The position numbers and the translations under genes are program-made. A stretch of 64,000 nucleotides of DNA from Oegoconia quadripuncta (taxonomy: Eukaryota; Arthropoda; Insecta; Lepidoptera; Autostichidae): positions 8,116,657 through 8,180,656 of the forward strand of contig OX438757.1 in NCBI GenBank assembly GCA_949316235.1, read 5' to 3'. Shown piece by piece: positions 58,740 through 64,000 of this stretch; position 1 is the stretch's first letter, and every line of letters begins with the position of its first letter. The notes beneath the pieces are model-generated. The model was not told the DNA's origin and searched no databases. It was given only the letters and a program-made list of their open reading frames with translations.

Positions 58740-59100
58740 CTTTTTAACCCCGAGCGAAACGAGAACGATGGATGTTATGCGTAACGTGTAGGCGTTATGT
58801 TTGTTGGTGTGTGTGTGCGTGTGGTCCGATTGGAGTGCGGTTTTTTTGTTTCCAAGATCGATGACAATCGGTTAAGCCATTTCGACTATATTTAGGTTTT
58901 AACACAGTTGTTCAGAGCATTTCGATGATATCATAGACTTGAGGATATTCTAAATTTGCAATTTTTTATTTATTTCAGATTAAACTGGGGGTTAGGTTTT
59001 TAGCCATGTTTGATGGCAGTCGTTTCGAAAATATTTAGCATTTAGTACAGTTGTTTTGGTTTATCTGGACGATACGCTTGTTTACTCGGGGGTTTTGTAA
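58740..59100 (+). repeat. Rep-E, long copy with two cores
   Basis: TTTTTAACCCCGAGCGAAAC, GAGAACGATGGATGTTATGC, a GTGTGTGTGTGCG run, GATGACAATCGGTTAAGCCA, TTTCGACTATATTTAGG; then a second core TTTTTAGCCATGTTTGATGG, AGTCGTTTCGAAAATATTTA at 58998. It shows the family's CCCCGAGCGAAACGAGAACG opening. Confidence 0.6.
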
Positions 59101-60854
59101 ATTTTCAATACTTACCTTATTCGATACGAACGACAGTTCTAGCTAAAAACAAATTGCATTCCGAAACAGCCTAGGAAAGTATTACTATGTGTAAAGTTTA
59201 TTTGTATACATTTAGCTAAACAAATCAACGCAAATAACAGATGCGGGTTTAACTAGTCCCAAATTTCCAAAGCTATCGATACCGGAGGGAACTACTTTGG
59301 TCGCTGGGAGCGCGCCGCGCGACCGGACGCGACAGAGCATAAGTGCGTGCGCACCGTAGAACGGGCAATGGGCCGGACGTAATCCAGCAACCGGCAACCT
59401 ATTAGTTTTTACGGGACGCCGTAAACTAAAGACCGGACGGCATCGATCGAGTCGCTGTTAATATTAAAAGGCACTACGTTCTAAAAACCAACACATTTAT
59501 GTTTGTACCTACTGAGTTCACTCAGTCTTAAGCTTCTGCTTAAGGGGCTTGACATATGTCTGGGTTTATTGATGCGATGAGGTAACGAGTGGCCACTAAG
59601 ATAGCATGTTGTGTTTTCATTTATCAAACTATAACATGAAATATAGGCTGAATGAATAAATAATTACTTGTTTCGTATCTAAAATGATAACTTTGCATGG
59701 AAGAGGTCGCTGTTAGCGATAAGGCCGCTTAGTTTTTTAGTTTCAATAACACATTTACAATATTCTAGTATAAACACCAAAGCGTACTTGATCGATAGTT
59801 TTTTGTACTTTTTTACAATTTACAATGAACGTGATTAAAGGCTTAGAAGTACTTCAATTTGCAACGCGTATAAATATGAAAATAACTTTGTATAAAACAG
59901 AGAAATGGCCTGGGATCTAGAGAAAACATGACCACTTTGTAGATATCATAAAAAGTCGGGCAAAATAAATACAAAAGGTAATTGGAAATATAAGAACAAC
60001 TAGCTTGCCCCGTACAATATTTTTGTTGGTTAGGATACTAAATTTGAAACTAGGAAACTATATTAATAATAAATATACACCCAATATGGATGGACGGGAT
60101 GGACTAGGCTGTCGGTTGGCAACATGACGCTTTTGTGGCGGAGACTATGATTTTGTATTAACTCTAATAGATAATTATTTATTACTCTTTCAATCTTATT
60201 GATCATATTATTAATAATAATAATAACAATCTTATTAGCCTGCACATCACCAGCTTGACTTCTCCGATACTTAGGCTCAGCCTCCTCGGTCATAATCCAC
60301 AACGCGGGTCAATGCGGATCAGTGGAGAGCCTATATCAGATATATATATCTCCACTTCGGTGATAGGTACATGTTGAGCCTCTATTTGGCACACTCCTAT
60401 GCATCGATACTGTCCCGATCGATCTCTGACAAATGATAAATGATTTCACCATCCGCAGCTAACGATACGGCGTGCATATATCCGCGCGTCCACGGATTCT
60501 CCACCCAAAATTGGAGCGGGGCGAGACATAATAATAACAGAATAAAAACTAGTGCGAGTAGGAATCGAGGCCTGAGAATTTGTGACCAATTCCTGCATGA
60601 CAATGCAGGAAAAAAGCTTGAAATATATCGCGGCGTACAGACTGTAGCACGCGAGCATAGTAGTAAGAGTAGTAAAATTTTGCTAAAATCGGACATTTTC
60701 ATCAATTTGTTCCTAAAGCTATATGAAGACATTTTTAAGAGTTACGAATTTGCTAAGATTTTCAATTACTTATTATTCATGTCAGTAATTAATTTTTATA
60801 AAGAAGGCGCTTCTTAGCATTTTCCTTGCCTAACAAAGTATTCTATGAGACTGC
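59101..60854. other. Unassigned intronic sequence
   Basis: 59270-59460 is CpG-rich (GCGCGCCGCGCGACCGGACG). 60397-60817 holds overlapping frames on both strands of 70-125 codons around a small palindrome (AATTCCTGCATGACAATGCAGGAA near 60590). No motif or splice sites support a gene. Confidence 0.4.
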
Positions 60855-61165
60855 TGTATAGTTTCAGGCATATAAAAAGAATTCCAAGCAACCTGTCTCC
60901 ACCCGTGGGTGTCGTAAAAGGCGTCTACAAGACTTCAAACCAAATATATTTATAGACGCACGTTTCAACGGGCGGTGGGCTCACCCCCTGTCACGTGCTT
61001 ATTCTGTATATTTCGAGAGGTGGACCGTGGATGTTGTTTTAAACATTAACGTTTAAGATTTGAAACAAAGAAACGCTTGTTTGTGACATTTTGTGCAATA
61101 AAGAGTATTCGTATTGTATGGTCCGAGTATGTCTGACCTCCATTTGGGATAAAGGTCGTGAAGCA
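60855..61165 (-). repeat. Rep-I copy, minus orientation
   Basis: CACCCGTGGGTGTCGTAAAA, GGCGTCTACAAGACTTC, GCACGTTTCAACGGGCGGTG, GGCTCACCCCCTGTCACGTG, GGTGGACCGTGGATGTTGTT, TGACCTCCATTTGGGATAAA and GGTCGTGAAG. An insertion GTGCAATAAAGAGTATTCGT interrupts it near 61093. Confidence 0.65.
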
Positions 61166-61194
61166 TCACATTTAGGTACATTGTTATGTACCTA

Positions 61195-61270
61195 CGGGAG
61201 AGGTTCTTAGCCATGTTTGATTAAAATCGGTTCAGACGTTTCGAATATATTCACTTTAAATACTGTGGGT
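61195..61270 (+). repeat. Rep-E copy
   Basis: GGTTCTTAGCCATGTTTGAT, TAAAATCGGTTCAGACGTTT, CGAATATATTCACTTTAAAT. Confidence 0.6.
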
Positions 61271-61549
61271 TTCTTGCGCCGCTTCTTTTCCCACAGATGA
61301 ATTCCCTTTCCGAAGCGGTAGTAGCTTGGACATACCGACTGACAGATAAATGCAATAAACTTTTTTATTTCCAGTAGATTTAAATTGACATTCAACAAAT
61401 GATATCATGTATCTTACGTTGAAATAAATGCTTGAAGTTTGAATACAGTTGCTTTGTATAGTGGCTCTTTAATGACAGGAAATATAAGCATTGCACCTCT
61501 CTTACTCGCATGAAACATAAACGTGATAGAAGACTACTATCTCGGGTTG

Positions 61550-61760
61550 TTGAGAGACTACGGGTCATGGTACCCCGGCTGGATGATATTAACATTTAGA
61601 ACCTTCAAGAAACGAGCCTACACCTTCCTCAAAGGCCGGCAACGCATCTGTGACCCTTTTGGTGTTGCGGGTGTCCATGGGCGGCGGTGATTACTTTCCA
61701 TCAGGTGACCCGCATGCTCGTTTGCCGCTCTCTCATATAAAAAAAAAAAAAAAAAAAAAT
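61550..61760 (+). mobile_element. 3' end of a poly-A non-LTR element
   Basis: GGTACCCCGGCTGGATGATA, TTAACATTTAGAACCTTCAA, GAAACGAGCCTACACCTTCC, AAAGGCCGGCAACGCATCTG, GTGTTGCGGGTGTCCATGGG, ACTTTCCATCAGGTGACCCG, CATGCTCGTTTGCCGC, then about 20 adenines (61740-61759). A classic lepidopteran LINE/SINE 3' end, 5'-truncated. The same end occurs at 1645-1695. Confidence 0.65.
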
Positions 61761-61874
61761 AGTTCCTCGGTATTTTCTAATTTCAATAACATTTATAAAA
61801 ATACTTGCATTGTCTATACACAGTGAAAAAATGTAAGTGAAATTTCAATCACGTCTTGCCAAGACTATATATAA

Positions 61875-62035
61875 CCGAACCAGCCCCCGCAGCATGATAT
61901 CGTTTGTCGCGCGCGACGTAGCAGTCAGAGTGGGATATTTGTATATTTCATTCAAGCGAATGAGCAGGAGAAATATTATCTCGCGCGACTTAAACGTTTA
62001 TCGCGACTGTCAGGCTACTAGTGATGTTAGGCAGC
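61875..62035 (+). repeat. Rep-L copy
   Basis: ACCGAACCAGCCCCCGCAGC, ATCGTTTGTCGCGCGCGACG, AGAGTGGGATATTTGTATAT, GAATGAGCAGGAGAAATATT, ATCTCGCGCGACTTAAACGT and TATCGCGACTGTCAGGCTAC. The overlapping 129-codon plus frame at 61837-62226 is half repeat and is not called. Confidence 0.75.
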
Positions 62036-62477
62036 CCGCTTATAATATCGGCCCCAGAAGTGATCGATCACACGGGAGCACCAACAAACACTTTATTGTT
62101 CCCATCCACTTGCAACTTCCAATGTCGAATTACGTAACTGTTTCCGGAGTTCCGAATAGGCACTTCGGAGTTACCTTGATGAAGCACTACGAACATTACA
62201 AGTTGGATTTATTAACGGTTGTGTGATTATTTCGCGGTGTTTTGTGAAAACAATTATGATGTTAAGGCATGTAACATAATATCAGATTTGTTAGGTTTAA
62301 TTTGTAAAATTAATTACTTGAGATTGAGTTACGATTATTAATCCGATTTAACTTATATAGGAATAAACTTGATCAACATCACCTTTGCTAAATAAGCTAT
62401 AATGTGAACAAACTGAGTGTATTATGCAAGCTTCCTTCAGTGTTCCTCGGTAGCATATAATTTTTTTTTTTATTTTT
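62036..62477. other. No recognisable gene
   Basis: Balanced then AT-rich sequence, no exon signal. Confidence 0.35.
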
Positions 62478-62540
62478 TTATGCACGACGGGTTGACGTGA
62501 TTGACCTCAATCACACCTGATGTTAAGTGAAGATGTTCTA
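62478..62540 (-). mobile_element. SINE-C tail fragment
   Basis: TTTTTTTATGCACGACGGGT, GATTGACCTCAATCACACCT and GATGTTAAGTGAAGATG are the last 60 bases of SINE-C in reverse. Confidence 0.65.
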
Positions 62541-63178
62541 ATTCTCTGTTTTAATTTTATAGTAGACGTATTGACGAACCGTACGAAATTGTAAACTGAT
62601 GACGTGACAAACTGACGAATTGCACAAAATAAAGCTTTGCTTTGCTAGTCAAAATACGGTTTGACCTCGGAAAAACGAATAACAGCGATTTTTTTGAAAC
62701 ATTTAATAAAATGTTGTAAATGTAGTAACAATTGGTAAAATTAAGCATTTGTAAGAAACGCAAGTACTAAGTAACTAAATAAGCTAAAGTTGAAAAATGT
62801 GTTTCTTTAAAAAAAAATGCTCAATTGATGGGTATTTCTTTCAATTCAATACATTTAGACAAATTATCGTTACAAAATATTAGTTCTCATTTTTATTTCT
62901 TAAGCAATGTAGCTCGACGACATTTTCAGCTAAAACACTTGCATGCCTAACTATAACATGCTTAGTTTTTTATTCATCAACAAGTTAACTGTGTTTAACA
63001 AAAGTCTACCTAATTAAATATCAGTTAGAATTTATTGTTATTAAGATGCAAATTAAAAATAGAGTTTTCTAAAAAAATCTACACTAAGCGCTAGTTTTTT
63101 AGGCTTAATTATTCAAAATTACATCTATAACATAGCAATTATATAAGTCGGATCTGAATTATGTCTAGCTAAGCTTAA
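62541..63178. other. No recognisable gene
   Basis: AT-rich intronic sequence; nothing else is recognised. Confidence 0.35.
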
Positions 63179-63232
63179 CCCAGCGAAAAAACGGTAAAAA
63201 ATTAGCTAATTTTTTACCGTATTTTCGCTGGG
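63179..63232. repeat. 54-nt near-perfect palindrome without a loop
   Basis: Left arm CCCAGCGAAAAAACGGTAAA plus AAATTAG (63179-63205) and right arm CTAATTT plus TTTACCGTATTTTCGCTGGG (63206-63232) are reverse complements with one mismatched pair in 27. It would extrude as a cruciform or fold as a hairpin in RNA. Confidence 0.9.
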
Positions 63233-64000
63233 CTAATAAGGACTTCGGTACATTCTAATTTCACATGCGTACTGCGTAGAGATTTGAGTATTCAGTGAGA
63301 GAATTCAGTAATTAAATTCAGACAAACCAGCCAATAAATGAGCATCGGCAAATTACAAAATTCCAATAACATTTTTTACAAAAGCATACCTGCCGCAATT
63401 TCAATATAACAACGCATAACTTCATTGGATTCACCAATGAAAGGCGCACGAGAACAATCCCAGCCGTTGCTCGGTGGCGAATTTCTCATTCACTGTGAGC
63501 TTTGACATCGACTAGGGTATGAAACCGGAGATATGTTACGCAATATGTACGCTGTTTGACGATTGATTAATGCAATTTCTCTGCCTACTGACGTTGGACT
63601 ATGGAATATGGGATTAGTCTAGTAATATACAATGTGTCCCGGAGAGAAGTGACCAGCGGGCGTAGTTTGAAAATTTATACAAAATTATCGATAAATCATT
63701 TAAATTTAGAGACCTAACTGCTTCTGTTTTTTAAAAATTGTTAATCCTTTTTTTTTAATAGACATGTCTGACCTTCTGCACTATTTTAGTCATAATTTCT
63801 TTGTTTTTACGTCTTTCCCAATTCTTTTTTTTTTAATTCAGTGCTGTTATTATTATTCATCAAATTAAGTTATGAAAATTATCCCAAAACAAATAAATAA
63901 TTTATTAAAAAAGAAATAAACTTAAAATTCGACCAACAAAACTGTATTTCTTTAAGTTTAAAAATAAAAAAACGAAAAATGTCCCTATAACATCATGCTT
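63233..64000. other. No supported gene
   Basis: A minus-strand stretch at 63385-63487 ends in a donor-like GCAG/GTATGC after a short open frame, but it exits in phase 1 whereas the next membralin exon enters in phase 0, and a stop lies directly before the ATG. The rest is AT-rich with poly-T runs. Confidence 0.35.

Larger units (their letters stand above)
57759..64000 (-). other. Membralin intron upstream of exon 57701-57758, runs off the window
   Basis: Ends in a pyrimidine-rich tract and CAG at 57759-57761 on the minus strand. At least 6.2 kb, filled by Rep-E, Rep-I, Rep-L, a LINE 3' end and unassigned sequence. Confidence 0.7.

Noticed and set aside
60397..60817. Overlapping frames of 70-125 codons on both strands
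   Set aside because: Mutually antisense, no domain, no splice sites. Long frames on both strands suggest composition effects.
61837..62226. 129-codon plus-strand frame
   Set aside because: Half of it is Rep-L, also present at 33592-33745. No protein motif is seen.
63385..63487. Possible upstream membralin exon on the minus strand
   Set aside because: Donor-like end exits in phase 1 whereas the exon at 57701-57758 needs phase 0. The peptide does not resemble membralin, and a stop lies directly before the ATG.

Overview
The window is intronic DNA of an insect, almost certainly a moth or butterfly. It is AT-rich and crowded with repeat types typical of Lepidoptera: tRNA-derived and 5S-derived SINEs, small rolling-circle-like elements that end in CTAG beside GCCCGCGGC, LINE remnants with short simple tails, and BEL/Pao and copia LTR retrotransposons. 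No bacterial, CRISPR or operon-like structure is present.

Host gene: two short exons with good splice sites lie on the minus strand at 57701-57758 and 39778-39861. Read in that order they join in phase and encode a strongly conserved multi-pass membrane segment of membralin (TMEM259). The intron between them is 17,839 bp. The upstream intron is at least 6.2 kb and the downstream intron at least 39.7 kb; both run off the window. Only 142 of 64,000 bases are therefore recognisable host coding sequence, and nearly everything else is intron filled by transposons.

Layout: 1-834 is the 5' end of a copia element on the minus strand (open gag, half-tRNA primer site, 5' LTR). 1-9 kb holds SINE-A and SINE-B copies, an unclassified repeat and a possible LTR. 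10.3-12.1 kb is a LINE 3' end with a 246-bp tandem duplication, joined to a broken BEL/Pao integrase. 12-20 kb holds SINEs, Helitron-like copies and local tandem repeats. 20.9-22.9 kb is a 5'-truncated LINE with most of its reverse transcriptase. 23-38 kb is repeats, including a 5S SINE / SINE-B / SINE-D cluster at 30 kb and a perfect 156-bp tandem duplication at 33 kb. 39.8 kb is a membralin exon. 40-57 kb is repeats, a 19-bp minisatellite and an internally deleted LINE at 52.6-53.6 kb. 57.7 kb is the other membralin exon. 58-64 kb is repeats and a 54-nt palindrome.

Local repeat names used below: SINE-A (head with accaacggttgcgg), SINE-B (head with ctgactgctatacc), SINE-C (tRNA-like head, tail ending near tgcacaacggg), SINE-D (tail with GATGAT repeats), Hel-like (CTAG/GCCCGCGGC elements), Rep-E (agccatgtttgat), Rep-G, Rep-I (ccaaatggggtggt), Rep-J (agagatctcttcca), Rep-K (agggttccg), Rep-L (atcgtttgtcgcgcgcg), Rep-M. 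The names are for this window only; class assignments rest on reading by eye, without database searches.
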